Shown here: piece by piece, positions 41,298 through 50,736 of the stretch
Numbering within the stretch: the first letter of the stretch is position 1
Layout of the letters: each line of letters starts with the position of its first letter
From: Selenomonadaceae bacterium UBA2897
GTDB lineage: Bacteria; Bacillota; Negativicutes; Selenomonadales; Selenomonadaceae
Assembly: GCA_002350105.1 (NCBI GenBank)
Contig: DEDT01000029.1
Span: 64,773 to 119,870 of the forward strand
Length of the DNA: 55,098 bases
Reading direction: 5' to 3'
Notes under the pieces: model-generated
What the model saw: only the letters and a program-made list of their open reading frames with translations
What the model was told of the DNA's origin: nothing
The model's database searches: none
Translations under genes and position numbers: made by a program

Positions 41298-44200
41298 TTA
41301 CTTGTAGTACTTCACGCCGGCTTCGAAGAGCTGCTGGTCTTTCTCGCCCGGGATGTTGCGCGCCACGTTGGCGCCGATGCGCTCGCTGTGGCCCATCTTG
41401 CCCAGCACGCGGCCATCGGGGCTCGTGATGCCCTCGATGGCGTTGACGGAGCCGTTCGGGTTCCACGGCAGGGCCAGCGTCGGCTGTCCCTGCTCGTCGA
41501 CGTACTGCGTGGCGATCTGGCCGCGCTGGCGCAGCTTCGCCACCATCTCCGGCGAGGCGGCAAATCGGCCCTCGCCATGGGAGACAGCAATCGTGTGCAC
41601 GTCGCCGACCTGTACGTTGTTGAACCACGGCGAGAGATTCGAAGCCACCTTCGTGCGCACCATGCAGGAGACGTGGCGGCCCAGCGTATTGTGCGTAAGC
41701 GTCGGCGCTTCCTCCGTGAGATTGCGGATCTCGCCGTAGGGCACGAGGCCGAGCTTGATGAGCGCCTGAAAACCGTTGCAGATGCCGAGCATGAGGCCGT
41801 CGCGGCGCTGCAGCAGGCGCATGACCTCCTCCGCGATACGCGGATTGCGGAACATGGCCGCGATGAACTTGCCGGAGCCGTCCGGCTCGTCACCGCCGGA
41901 GAAACCGCCCGGGAGCATGATGATGTTGGCGGCGCGGATGCCTTTGACGATGGCCTCCACCGTCTCCTCGACAGCCTGCGGCGTGAGGTTGCGCACGACC
42001 AGCGTCTGCGTCTCGGCGCCTGCGCGCTCCCAGGCCCGCGCGGAATCGTACTCGCAGTTCGTGCCGGGGAATACGGGGATGAAGACGCGCGGCTTCGCCA
42101 CGGGCGCTACGCGGCCAGCCAGGTAGTTGCCCTTCGTGTAGGGACCCCAGCTCACGCGCTGGCGTGACGGCTGCTTCACCTGCGTCGGGAAGATCTTCTC
42201 CAAAGGCGTGGTGTAGGCCGCCTCGGCCTCCGCCAGCGTCACGACGTCATTGTCGAGCACGATGCTCGGCACGTCGCTCGTCTCGCCCAGCTCATAGGCA
42301 CCCGTGCCCGCGAGCAGTTCATTCATCTTCGCGTTCGGCGCAACCTCGAGGATGATGGCACCGTAGTCCGGCGTGTAGAGTGCCTGCGCATTCATGAACT
42401 TGGTAAATCTGAAGCCGATGTTGTTGCCGAGCGTCATCTTCGTGATGGCCGCTGCGACACCGCCAACGCCCACGCTCTGCGCCGCGAAGGCCTGACGCTT
42501 CGCGGTCATGGCCTCGATCTTGCTGAAGTTCAGGCGCAGGCGCTTGAACACCGGCAGATCCTGATCATCCTTCGGGCAGGGCACGAGCCATACCTTGTTG
42601 CCCGCATACTTGAACTCCGGCGAGACGGCGTGGTCCGCCTGCATGACGTCGACAGCGAAGGCGGCCAGCGTCGGCGGCACGTGGATGTTCTCGAAGGTGC
42701 CGGACATGGAATCCTTGCCGCCGATGGCCGGAATCTCCAGCGCGTGCTGTGCCCAAAGGGCGCCGAGCAGGGCCGCGAACGGCTTGCCCCAATGCGCCGG
42801 GTCCTTGCCCATGCTCTCGAAATACTCCTGGAACGTGAGGCGGATGCTCTCCGCATGGCCGCCCAGGGCGACCATTTTGGCCGCGGCGGCCACGACCGCA
42901 TAGACAGAGCCATGGAACGGACTCCAGGTCATGCAGTCCGGATCGAGACCAAAGGTCATGGCCGTAGCCGTATTCGTCTCGGCATGCTGCACCGGGATCT
43001 TCGCGACCATGCCCTCGGCCGGCGTCATCTGCCGGCGACCACCAAAGGGCATGAGCACGGTGTTGCCGCCGATGGTCGAATCGAAACGCTCGGCGAGCCC
43101 CTTCTGGCTGCAGACGTTGAGATCCTTGAGATTCTCCAGCCAGGCGGCGCTGAAGTCGCCCTTCTTTGCCGCGACCTTCGCCGGTACCTCATGCAGATAG
43201 CGGTGCTTGTCGTCCGGCTGCCTGATCGTGGCCATGACATGCTGGCGCACGCCGTTCGTATCGAGGAAGGCACGGTTCATCTGCACGATGGACTGCCCGC
43301 GCCAGTTCATGACGAGGCGCGGCTCCTGCGTGACCACAGCGACCTGCGTCGACTCGAGGTTCTCAGCCTCCGCGTACTGCTGGAAGGCCTGCATATCCTT
43401 CGGGTCGAGCACGACGGCCATGCGCTCCTGCGACTCGGAGATCGCGAGCTCCGTACCGTCGAGGCCTGCATACTTCTTCTTGATGGCATTGAGGTTGATG
43501 ATGAGGCCGTCGGCCAGCTCGCCGATGGCCACGGCCACACCGCCCGCGCCGAAGTCGTTACAGCGCTTGATCATGCGGCTGACTTTCGGGTTGCGGAACA
43601 GGCGCTGGATCTTGCGCTCGGTCGGCGGATTGCCTTTCTGCACCTCAGCGCCGCAGGTATGGATGGACTCCTCCGTATGTTCCTTGGAGGAACCCGTCGC
43701 GCCGCCGATGCCGTCGCGGCCCGTGCGCCCGCCGAGCAGCACGATGACATCGCCCGGCTGCGGACGCTCACGCACGACGTTGACCTGCGGCGCCGCCGCG
43801 ATGACCGCGCCGATCTCCATGCGTTTGGCCATGTAGCCCTCGTGGTAGACCTCGCGCACCTGGCCCGTGGCGAGGCCGATCTGGTTGCCGTAGGCGCTGT
43901 AGCCCGCGGCCGCCCCCAGCGTGATCTTCTTCTGCGGCAGCTTGCCCGGCAACGTCTCCTTGAAGGGACGGCGCGGGTCAGCGGCACCGGTCACGCGCAT
44001 GGCCTGATAGACGTAAGAACGGCCGGACAGCGGATCGCGGATGGCACCGCCGAGGCAGGTCGCCGCGCCGCCGAACGGCTCGATTTCCGTCGGATGGTTA
44101 TGCGTCTCGTTCTTGAACATGACGAGCCATTTCTCATCCTTGCCATTCACATCGACGTTCACGACGATGCTGCAGGCGTTGATTTCCTCGGACTGGTCGA

Positions 44201-45080
44201 GATCCTTGAGCTTGCCCTGACGGCGCAGCGCCTTCATGCCGATGACCGCGAGGTCCATGAGCGTGACCTCACGCTGCTGGCTGCCGTAGACGTTCTCGCG
44301 ATCGGCGAGATACTGCTTGTAGGCCGCCGTGAGCGCGGGGGAGAAATAGCCCTCCTCGATGTCCACCATATCGATGGCCGTCGTGAACGTCGTGTGACGG
44401 CAATGGTCGGACCAGTAGGTATCGATGACGCGCAGCTCCGTAATCGTCGGGGCGCGGCGCTCCGTATCGCGGAAATAGCTCTGGCAGAACTTCAGGTCCT
44501 CGAAGCTCATCGCGAAACCGCACTTGTCCATGAAGGCGTGCAGGCCGGCCTCGTCAAGCGTGTTGAAATACTCCAGCACCGCCACGTCCTCAGGCTCCTT
44601 GTAGGCGATATCCAGCGACTCCGGCTTCTCCATGGAGGCCTCGCGACTCTCCACCGGGTTGATGCAGTAAGCCTTGATTTTATCGAAATCCTCGTGGCTC
44701 ACATCGCCCACGATGACGACGACACGCGCCGTCACGATCTGCGGACGCTCCTTCTGCGTCACGAGCTGCACGCACTGGGCCGCCGAGTCCGCGCGCTGGT
44801 CGAACTGCCCCGGCAGATACTCCACGGCAAAGGCACGGGAGTTCGCGAAGTGTGGCAGTTTCTCCTCATAGACGACATCTACGGTCGGCTCCGAGAAGAC
44901 GACGGACTTCACCTGTGCATACTCCGCATCGCTGAGCCCCTCGATATCGTAGCGGTTGATGATGCGTACCGCCGTGAGCCCCGTGAGCCGGAACGTCTCG
45001 ATGAGGTCGTCCTTCAGCTGTTGCGCCGGGATATCGAAAAAGCCCTGACGTTTCTCGACGAAAATTCTTCTTACTGTCAT
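41298..45080 (-). CDS. purL: Phosphoribosylformylglycinamidine synthase, single-chain
   Basis: The 1260-residue product is the large one-chain PurL. It has an N-terminal PurS-like domain, then SDHCRHTTFTT, FKNETHNHPTEIEPFGGAAT and GPRTGRDGIGG-like loops in two synthetase halves. A C-terminal glutaminase has PVFPGTNCEYDSARA, nucleophile Cys in LGICNGFQAL and the catalytic His in HGEGRF. It converts FGAR to FGAM in purine synthesis. The ATG at 45080 is preceded by GGAGGCAAAGG. No other pur gene adjoins it. Confidence 0.96.
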   Translation of the reverse strand: MTVRRIFVEKRQGFFDIPAQQLKDDLIETFRLTGLTAVRIINRYDIEGLSDAEYAQVKSVVFSEPTVDVVYEEKLPHFANSRAFAVEYLPGQFDQRADSAAQCVQLVTQKERPQIVTARVVVIVGDVSHEDFDKIKAYCINPVESREASMEKPESLDIAYKEPEDVAVLEYFNTLDEAGLHAFMDKCGFAMSFEDLKFCQSYFRDTERRAPTITELRVIDTYWSDHCRHTTFTTAIDMVDIEEGYFSPALTAAYKQYLADRENVYGSQQREVTLMDLAVIGMKALRRQGKLKDLDQSEEINACSIVVNVDVNGKDEKWLVMFKNETHNHPTEIEPFGGAATCLGGAIRDPLSGRSYVYQAMRVTGAADPRRPFKETLPGKLPQKKITLGAAAGYSAYGNQIGLATGQVREVYHEGYMAKRMEIGAVIAAAPQVNVVRERPQPGDVIVLLGGRTGRDGIGGATGSSKEHTEESIHTCGAEVQKGNPPTERKIQRLFRNPKVSRMIKRCNDFGAGGVAVAIGELADGLIINLNAIKKKYAGLDGTELAISESQERMAVVLDPKDMQAFQQYAEAENLESTQVAVVTQEPRLVMNWRGQSIVQMNRAFLDTNGVRQHVMATIRQPDDKHRYLHEVPAKVAAKKGDFSAAWLENLKDLNVCSQKGLAERFDSTIGGNTVLMPFGGRRQMTPAEGMVAKIPVQHAETNTATAMTFGLDPDCMTWSPFHGSVYAVVAAAAKMVALGGHAESIRLTFQEYFESMGKDPAHWGKPFAALLGALWAQHALEIPAIGGKDSMSGTFENIHVPPTLAAFAVDVMQADHAVSPEFKYAGNKVWLVPCPKDDQDLPVFKRLRLNFSKIEAMTAKRQAFAAQSVGVGGVAAAITKMTLGNNIGFRFTKFMNAQALYTPDYGAIILEVAPNAKMNELLAGTGAYELGETSDVPSIVLDNDVVTLAEAEAAYTTPLEKIFPTQVKQPSRQRVSWGPYTKGNYLAGRVAPVAKPRVFIPVFPGTNCEYDSARAWERAGAETQTLVVRNLTPQAVEETVEAIVKGIRAANIIMLPGGFSGGDEPDGSGKFIAAMFRNPRIAEEVMRLLQRRDGLMLGICNGFQALIKLGLVPYGEIRNLTEEAPTLTHNTLGRHVSCMVRTKVASNLSPWFNNVQVGDVHTIAVSHGEGRFAASPEMVAKLRQRGQIATQYVDEQGQPTLALPWNPNGSVNAIEGITSPDGRVLGKMGHSERIGANVARNIPGEKDQQLFEAGVKYYK

Positions 45081-45135
45081 GCGTACCTTTGCCTCCAAAA
45101 CCAGTGGATTTACATAAGCTTAAAAATATACATAA

Positions 45136-45172
45136 ACAGGCATGACTGTCTTTTCCTCACAGTCATGCCTGT
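45136..45172. terminator. Perfect hairpin between the YhcH-family gene and purL
   Basis: acaggcatgactgt and acagtcatgcctgt form a 14-bp perfect stem. T-runs are weak on either side (GTTTATG on the minus strand). It probably ends the YhcH-family transcript or acts in the purL leader. Confidence 0.6.
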
Positions 45173-45179
45173 CATGATC

Positions 45180-45650
45180 TTATAATTGGTCGACGGGAAC
45201 CTTGACGACGACTTTCGTGACCTGCACCGGCTCGTCATCCACGGCTCCTTTTGGGCGATGAACGTCCTCGGGATAGAGCACGGCAAAGCCGCCCGGCGTC
45301 AGCACGATGTCGCTGTCCGGGACGAGCTTCTCGTAAAAGCCCACGTCCTTCCCTGCATCATAGGCCTCGGAGACCATGAGATCCGGGCTCAGCGGGCACC
45401 AGCCCATGTACTCCTCGCCCTCGACGATGTACTGGATATCGACGTACTTCTCGTGCGCCTCCGGGCGGCACTCGGCCACCGGCTTCGTCTGGTAGCGCTG
45501 CACGTTGGCCTTGATGCCCGGTGCCACTTCGTATGCGCCATCCGCCATCTGCGTGAAGTCATGCGCGCGCAGATACTCCAGTGCCTGACGGATCGCCGCC
45601 GGATACTCTACATGCGAGCTCTCCAGAGTCTCGATCGTACCAATAAACAT
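45180..45650 (-). CDS. YhcH/YjgK/YiaL family protein
   Basis: The 156-residue cupin-like product has EAHEKYVDIQYIVEGEEYMGW, then LTPGGFAVLYPEDVHRP, with the family's His and Glu residues. Members are linked to sugar (e.g. sialic acid, ulosonate) metabolism, possibly as isomerases. There is no sugar operon here. The start has AAGGCAT upstream. The divergent Lrp gene lies 259 bp away; that gap contains the hairpin aattttgc/gcaaaatt (about 45808-45828) and two copies of gcgtatat. Confidence 0.88.
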   Translation of the reverse strand: MFIGTIETLESSHVEYPAAIRQALEYLRAHDFTQMADGAYEVAPGIKANVQRYQTKPVAECRPEAHEKYVDIQYIVEGEEYMGWCPLSPDLMVSEAYDAGKDVGFYEKLVPDSDIVLTPGGFAVLYPEDVHRPKGAVDDEPVQVTKVVVKVPVDQL

Positions 45651-45909
45651 ATGCCTTACCTAGCCTTTCCACCTGCGTGCCGCAGGGAATTCGTCTGATG
45701 ACTTTACTCCCTATTGTAGCGAAAAAGACGCGTATATGCAAGACGTACAGACTTCTTTTTCGCCGTAGTCAGTTGTCCTTTTTGCTGCGGGCAAAAGAAA
45801 TTTTGCTTTTTTCGCAAAATTCCCGCGCTTTTGCTTGCTTTTGCGCGTATATTTATGCTACCTTTAAAGTATGGAACAGTAATTTATCTCATCATAAGGG
45901 GGAACTTTT

Positions 45910-46389
45910 ATGCGTGAACTCCTGGAGCTCCTGGAGCAGGATGCCCGCCGCCCGGTAAGCGAGCTGGCCCCCATCCTCAAGAAGAGCGAATACGAAGTCG
46001 AGCAGGATATCAAGAAACTGGAGAAAGACAAGGTCATTCTCGCCTACAATACGCTGATCGACTGGGAAAAATTCGGCGACGACCACGTAACGGCCATGAT
46101 CGAGGTCAACCTCACGCCGGAGCGCGAAGTCGGCTTTGACGCCATCGCCGAGCGCATCTACCGCTTCGACGAGGTGCGCACGGTCTACCTCATGAGCGGC
46201 AGCTTCGACCTCATGGTCATCATCGAGGGCAAATCCCTGCGCGAAGTCGCAAACTTCGTCGCCAAGCGCCTCTCCACCATCGATGGCGTCACAGCGACGC
46301 GCAGCCATTTCATGCTGAAACCGTACAAAAAAGACGGCGTCATCATCCACGATGAGGAACGCGACCGCAGATTGGTGGTGTCCCCCTGA
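45910..46389 (+). CDS. Lrp/AsnC family transcriptional regulator
   Basis: The 159-residue product has an N-terminal winged HTH (LLELLEQDARRPVSELAPIL ... VEQDIKKLEKDKVI) and a C-terminal RAM ligand domain (VYLMSGSFDLMVIIEGKS). It binds DNA and an amino acid. AAGGGGGAA precedes the ATG. Its stop overlaps the start of the aminotransferase gene (TGATG), so the two form an operon and the regulator likely responds to a substrate or product of that enzyme. Confidence 0.93.
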   Translation: MRELLELLEQDARRPVSELAPILKKSEYEVEQDIKKLEKDKVILAYNTLIDWEKFGDDHVTAMIEVNLTPEREVGFDAIAERIYRFDEVRTVYLMSGSFDLMVIIEGKSLREVANFVAKRLSTIDGVTATRSHFMLKPYKKDGVIIHDEERDRRLVVSP

Positions 46390-47576
46390 TGGCAGAAACA
46401 TCCATCGATTGGAACGAGCGTCTCTCCACCTCGGTCCGGTCCATCGCCCCTTCGGGCATCCGCAAGTTCTTCGACATCGCCGCCAAGATGGAAGACGTCA
46501 TCTCCCTCGGCGTCGGCGAGCCGGACTTCGTGACGCCCTGGCCCATCCGCGAATCCTGCATCTACGGCCTCGAGCAGGGCTACACCTCCTACACGGCGAA
46601 CCGCGGCCTCATCGAGCTGCGCCAGGAGATCGCGAACATGTATGCGCGCGAGTACGACCTGCACTATGCACCGGATACCGACATCCTCGTGACCGTCGGC
46701 GTCAGCGAGGCCATGGACCTCGCGATGCGCGCCCTGCTGGAGCCGGGCGACGAGGTGCTCATCCCCGAGCCCTGCTACGTCTCCTACGCGGCCTGCACGA
46801 CGCTCGCGGGCGGCGTGCCCGTGGCCGTGCCTGCGAAGCTCGAGAACGAATTCCGCATCACGGCCGCCGAGCTGGAGCAATACGTCACGCCGAAGACGAA
46901 AGTCCTGCTCATCGGCTACCCGAACAACCCGACGGGCGCCATCATGACGCGCCAGGATTTCGAGCAAATCGCCGACTTTGCCGAGCAGCATGACCTCATC
47001 GTGATTTCCGACGAAATCTACGGCGCGCTCACCTACGGCGACGAGCCGCACGCCTGCTTCGCCGCCATGCCGCGCATGCAGGAGCGCACGGTGCTCTTAA
47101 ACGGCTTCTCGAAGGCCTACGCGATGACGGGCTGGCGCATCGGCTACGCCATGGGCAACCCGGCCATCATCGCGGCCATGACGAAGATTCACCAGTACAC
47201 GATGCTCTGCGCGCCGGTCACGGCCCAGGTCGGTGCCATCGAGGCGCTGCGCCACGGCGAGAAGGCACGTCTGAAGATGCTGCACGAATACGACCGCCGC
47301 CGCCGCCTCATCTACGACGGCCTCACGAAGCTCGGCCTAACCTGCTTCGAACCGAAAGGTGCGTTCTACATCTTCCCGGACATCACGAGCTCGGGCTACA
47401 CCTCCGACGAATTCGCCGAGCAGTTGCTGCAGACCGAGCACGTCGCCCTCGTCCCCGGCACCGCCTTCGGCGCCTGCGGCGAGGGCCACGTCCGTTGCTC
47501 TTATGCCACCTCCATCGACAAGATCTCCGAAGCGCTCACCCGCATCGAGCACTTCCTCAAGCATCACAAAAAATAA
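46389..47576 (+). CDS. PLP-dependent aminotransferase, class I/II
   Basis: The 395-residue fold-type I aminotransferase has GVGEPDFVTPWPI near the N-terminus, GYPNNPTGAIM and the DEIYGALTYG segment. GFSKAYAMTGWRIGY contains the PLP lysine, and the C-terminal HVRCSYATS provides the carboxylate-binding Arg. It probably transaminates aromatic or aspartate-type amino acids; specificity is not readable. It is translationally coupled to the Lrp-type regulator and followed by a strong terminator. Confidence 0.94.
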   Translation: MAETSIDWNERLSTSVRSIAPSGIRKFFDIAAKMEDVISLGVGEPDFVTPWPIRESCIYGLEQGYTSYTANRGLIELRQEIANMYAREYDLHYAPDTDILVTVGVSEAMDLAMRALLEPGDEVLIPEPCYVSYAACTTLAGGVPVAVPAKLENEFRITAAELEQYVTPKTKVLLIGYPNNPTGAIMTRQDFEQIADFAEQHDLIVISDEIYGALTYGDEPHACFAAMPRMQERTVLLNGFSKAYAMTGWRIGYAMGNPAIIAAMTKIHQYTMLCAPVTAQVGAIEALRHGEKARLKMLHEYDRRRRLIYDGLTKLGLTCFEPKGAFYIFPDITSSGYTSDEFAEQLLQTEHVALVPGTAFGACGEGHVRCSYATSIDKISEALTRIEHFLKHHKK

Positions 47577-47583
47577 AACCAGG

Positions 47584-47631
47584 CATACGAAAAAGACAGC
47601 TTCTTTACCCGGAAGCTGTCTTTTTCGTATG
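47584..47631. terminator. Bidirectional terminator
   Basis: A perfect 20-bp stem (catacgaaaaagacagcttc and its complement) with an 8-nt loop lies between the aminotransferase and the convergent HD-GYP gene. T-rich tracts lie inside the stem on both strands. Confidence 0.85.
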
Positions 47632-47689
47632 TTTATGCTTTTTACGTGGCCTGGCGGCAGAAGATCCAACCGCCGGCAAGGCGGGTGCC

Positions 47690-48829
47690 TCAGTCCTCGG
47701 CCAGCAGGGATGCCGGATCGAAGTCCTTTTCGTTGATATAGTGCAGCAGCTCTGCCCCCGTGATTACCTTTTCAATTTTCTCACCGGGCTCGTGGTACAG
47801 ATCGATCTCGCGCGGCGGACAGCGACGCCCCTCCGCATCGCTGAACAGGATGACACGCGGCCTGCCGGTCTGCCCGAACGTGACTTCCTTCACGATGCAG
47901 TAGCCGCTCGTGAGCTGCAGCACCGTGCCCACCGGATAGAGCGCGACGTTCGCGAAGAACAGCGTCAGCAGGTCACGGTCGAACTGCCCCGGTGAGCAGT
48001 TGATCATGATGTTATACGCCACATGCGGCGGATACGGCTTCTTGTATGGGCGCACGCTCGTCAGGGCATCGTAGACATCGGCGATGGCCGAAATGCGGCC
48101 GAAGAGGTGAATCTGCGTCCCCTCGATGCCGTAGGGATAGCCGCGGCCATCCATGTGCTCGTGATGCTGGCGCGCGCAGATGGCAAACATGGCCGTGCCC
48201 GGCATCTTCATGCTGAGGATCATCTCGCTGCCCCAGCGCGGATGCTGACGGATGATGTCGAACTCTTCCTTGGTAAGGCGCCCCTGCTTGTTCAGGATGC
48301 CCTGCGGCACACGGGTCTTGCCCAGATCGTGCAACAGCGCCCCCAGGGTCAGCTGGTGCATGCGCCTCGTATCCAGGTTGCACAGCGTGCCGATGATAGC
48401 CGACAGCACGGCCACGTTCACGCTGTGAGAAAACGTGTACATATCATAGGTACGAATATCATTCAGCTGCACCAAATTCTTGCGTCGGAGAATCAGATCT
48501 CCGACGATGGCATCAGCTGCCCGCTCCACCGGTTCGATATCCATGAGCTGCTGCTGCTGGAAGCTCTCAAACAGCTGATACACATGGTCTACGGCCATGT
48601 GCCGTGTCTCCTCCTGCAAGACGTCTTCTGGCAACTTAATGAGAAGCTCTGGCATCGTCGAGGTCACGTAGAGCTCGCGGATGCCGAGCTGGCGCAGGCG
48701 CTGGATATATTGCTCTGTCAGAGGGATACCCTTGACCAGATAGCTGGCGCCCTTGGCATTATAAACACTCTGCACCGGCACCATGCCCGGTCGCAGATTC
48801 TTGGTCTGCAGCTTAATCATGCAGCGCAC
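47690..48829 (-). CDS. HD-GYP domain cyclic di-GMP phosphodiesterase
   Basis: The 379-residue product has an N-terminal DUF3391-like region (KLQTKNLRPGMVPVQSVYNA ... LGIRELYVTST), then HD-GYP. It has THSVNVA-like FSHSVNVAVLSA, intact LGALLHDLGKTRVP, RQHHEHMDGRGYPYG and ISAIADVYDALTSVRPY. It should hydrolyse c-di-GMP. The start is uncertain: GTG at 48829 has AGGAAGG 5 nt upstream and fits the promoter at 48861-48889; the ATG at 48820 is an alternative. It is divergent from the receiver protein gene. Confidence 0.92.
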   Translation of the reverse strand: MRCMIKLQTKNLRPGMVPVQSVYNAKGASYLVKGIPLTEQYIQRLRQLGIRELYVTSTMPELLIKLPEDVLQEETRHMAVDHVYQLFESFQQQQLMDIEPVERAADAIVGDLILRRKNLVQLNDIRTYDMYTFSHSVNVAVLSAIIGTLCNLDTRRMHQLTLGALLHDLGKTRVPQGILNKQGRLTKEEFDIIRQHPRWGSEMILSMKMPGTAMFAICARQHHEHMDGRGYPYGIEGTQIHLFGRISAIADVYDALTSVRPYKKPYPPHVAYNIMINCSPGQFDRDLLTLFFANVALYPVGTVLQLTSGYCIVKEVTFGQTGRPRVILFSDAEGRRCPPREIDLYHEPGEKIEKVITGAELLHYINEKDFDPASLLAED

Positions 48830-48841
48830 CAACACCTTCCT

Positions 48842-48889
48842 ATACTTTAGTCCTCCCTAAAGTATATCATAAATCCGCTATGCGCGCAA
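48842..48889 (-). promoter_or_regulatory. Promoter with overlapping palindromic operator for the HD-GYP gene
   Basis: TTGCGC (48884-48889), 17 nt and TATACT (48861-48866) form a promoter. The perfect palindrome atactttag-TCCTCC-ctaaagtat (48842-48865) covers the -10 and the expected start near 48854, a natural repressor position. Confidence 0.55.
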
Positions 48890-49548
48890 TAAAAAACACC
48901 TTACAGGCATCTCCCTGCGCATTGAGCGCAAGCTGCACCGATAGCCGTGCATCTGCCAGCATAATTTTCCTGCTGCCTGGGATACCCACAGCGGAGCAGG
49001 ACAAGCTCCTCATCCTGCTCGGCAATCCAGTGGACATCCAAAGTGTGGAGGAGTATATCCCCGCGCCGCTCATCTCGGCCACCTTCGAGCGCCCTGTGGA
49101 CACGGGCGCCCTGCTCGAGCGCCTCGCGTATCTCATGGATGTCAACGCGACCCAGGGCCGCCTGAAGCACGTCCTCATCGTCGATGATGACGAGACTTTC
49201 CTCAAGACCGTGCGTAACTGGCTCATGCGCCAGTACCGCGTGACCATCGTCACCAGCGGCGCACAGGCGCTCATGTACGTGGCCGACAAGCAGCCGGACC
49301 TCATCCTGCTGGACTACGAGATGCCCGTGACCAGCGGGCCGAAGGTGCTGGAGATGCTGCGGAGCGAACCGAAGACCGCCCAGATTCCCGTCATCTTCCT
49401 CACGGGCAAGGGCGACCGCGACAGCGTCATGCAGGTGCTCGCGCTGAAGCCCGAGGGCTACATCCTGAAGTCCTCGGGCCGCGACAAACTCGTGGAGAGT
49501 GTCGGCAATTTCTTCACGAAGCAGCTGTACGACAAATTGCACGATTGA
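48880..49548 (+). CDS. Receiver-domain protein, possibly N-terminally truncated
   Basis: The 222-residue product has a C-terminal REC domain (about 95-215: VLIVDDDETFL, LILLDYEMPVTSGPKV with phospho-Asp, FLTGKGD, ILKSSG). Before it lies a segment (IIFLLPGIPTAEQDKLL ... FERPVDTGALLERLAYLM) that looks like the second half of another receiver-like domain. The first about 25 residues (Ser/Ala/Cys-rich) look non-natural and no ribosome binding site precedes the ATG. The gene has therefore probably lost its 5' end or starts elsewhere. It stands upstream of a sensor cluster on the same strand. Confidence 0.7.
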   Translation: MRAIKNTLQASPCALSASCTDSRASASIIFLLPGIPTAEQDKLLILLGNPVDIQSVEEYIPAPLISATFERPVDTGALLERLAYLMDVNATQGRLKHVLIVDDDETFLKTVRNWLMRQYRVTIVTSGAQALMYVADKQPDLILLDYEMPVTSGPKVLEMLRSEPKTAQIPVIFLTGKGDRDSVMQVLALKPEGYILKSSGRDKLVESVGNFFTKQLYDKLHD

Positions 49549-49638
49549 GCCTCGGACAGCGGACACCGCATATTGACGATTAACCAGCGGACATCAACCA
49601 TCGGACATAAAACATAGAGCATCGACGGAGGTTTGCCT

Positions 49639-50736
49639 ATGAAATGGAACTGGAAGCGCTCGCTGCCCCATCTCATCCTCCTCGCCGCCCTCGCCGCCCT
49701 CCTCGCTTACGCGCATCTCTTTTTCACGACGGAAGTCGAGCCGCAGCGTCCTGTCCGGATTGGCATCATCCTGCCCGATCAGCAGGCGTCCGAGCCCTGG
49801 TACCGCATCGCATGCCAGGGGCTCACCGATGCGGCGAACGCCATGGGCGCGGAATACCTCATCGAGCAGGACGTCCCCGACAGCCCCACCGGCATGGAGG
49901 CCATCGACCGGCTGCACGCCAAGGGCGCGAACCTCATCGTGACGGCAACCTACGGCTACGGCGGACTGTTCCAGGCGGCGGGGCAGAAATATCCCGACAC
50001 CAATTTCTATACCATCATTCCCTCGAACTACGCAGGAAACGTGCGCACGTATTTCGTGCGCATCTACCAGCTGCGCTACCTCCAGGGCATTCTCGCGGGG
50101 CTGAAGACGCAGACGGGGTACATCGGCTTCATCAGCTATGACCGCACGCCGGACAACGTGCAGGAGCTCGACGCCTTCGCGCTCGGCGTACGGCATGTCA
50201 ATCCCACTGCCCATGTGCTCGCGGCGTTCCAGCCCCTCCTCGGGGGCACGGATGAAGATGCGCGGCGCCTAGCGGGCCGCATGATCCGGGACGCGCATGT
50301 CGACGTCCTCGCGTCGCACCGGGTCAATGATGCCGTGGCGGCATATGCCGTCAAGAACGGCATCTATGGCCTCGCCTGCTACGACGAGCTCCCGGATGAC
50401 CCGCACCTCCTCGCGCGCACCGTCATCGACTGGCAGAAAGTCTGGTCCACGCTCATCAAGGACAATGCGCGGAAGTCCAACCCGCGGGCCTTCTACTGGT
50501 TCGACGTCAACGAGGCCGCGATGACGCTCACCATCACGTCGCCTGCAGTCACGGCCGGGGAACGCGCCCGGGTCGCGCAGGCCGAGGAGGCCCTGAAAAA
50601 CGGCTTCGAGCCATTTTCCGGCGACATCCGTGACAACGAGGGCCATGTCCGCTGCCGTGCGGGAGAATACATCGACGATATAACACTCCGGCAGGAGATG
50701 GATTGGCTGGTCGAGGGGGTGAGCCTCTATGAATGA
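49639..50736 (+). CDS. BMP/PnrA-family periplasmic binding protein
   Basis: The 365-residue product has an N-terminal signal anchor (LPHLILLAALAALLAYAHLFF). The fold follows with RIGIILPDQQASEPWYRIAC, GANLIVTATYGYGG, YQLRYLQGILAGLKTQTGYIGF and DVLASHRVNDAVA, like the basic-membrane-protein (nucleoside-binding) family. No lipobox is evident. GGAGG precedes the ATG at 49639. It overlaps the hybrid kinase gene by 8 nt and there is no ABC permease. A role as ligand-sensing partner of that kinase is more likely than transport, by inference. Confidence 0.85.
   Translation: MKWNWKRSLPHLILLAALAALLAYAHLFFTTEVEPQRPVRIGIILPDQQASEPWYRIACQGLTDAANAMGAEYLIEQDVPDSPTGMEAIDRLHAKGANLIVTATYGYGGLFQAAGQKYPDTNFYTIIPSNYAGNVRTYFVRIYQLRYLQGILAGLKTQTGYIGFISYDRTPDNVQELDAFALGVRHVNPTAHVLAAFQPLLGGTDEDARRLAGRMIRDAHVDVLASHRVNDAVAAYAVKNGIYGLACYDELPDDPHLLARTVIDWQKVWSTLIKDNARKSNPRAFYWFDVNEAAMTLTITSPAVTAGERARVAQAEEALKNGFEPFSGDIRDNEGHVRCRAGEYIDDITLRQEMDWLVEGVSLYE

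Noticed and set aside
42630..45185. 851-codon plus-strand open frame opposite purL (similar long frames lie opposite leuS, cheA, mcp and leuB)
   Set aside because: The translations are His/Arg/Leu-rich antisense products without motifs; the opposite strands encode unmistakable enzymes.
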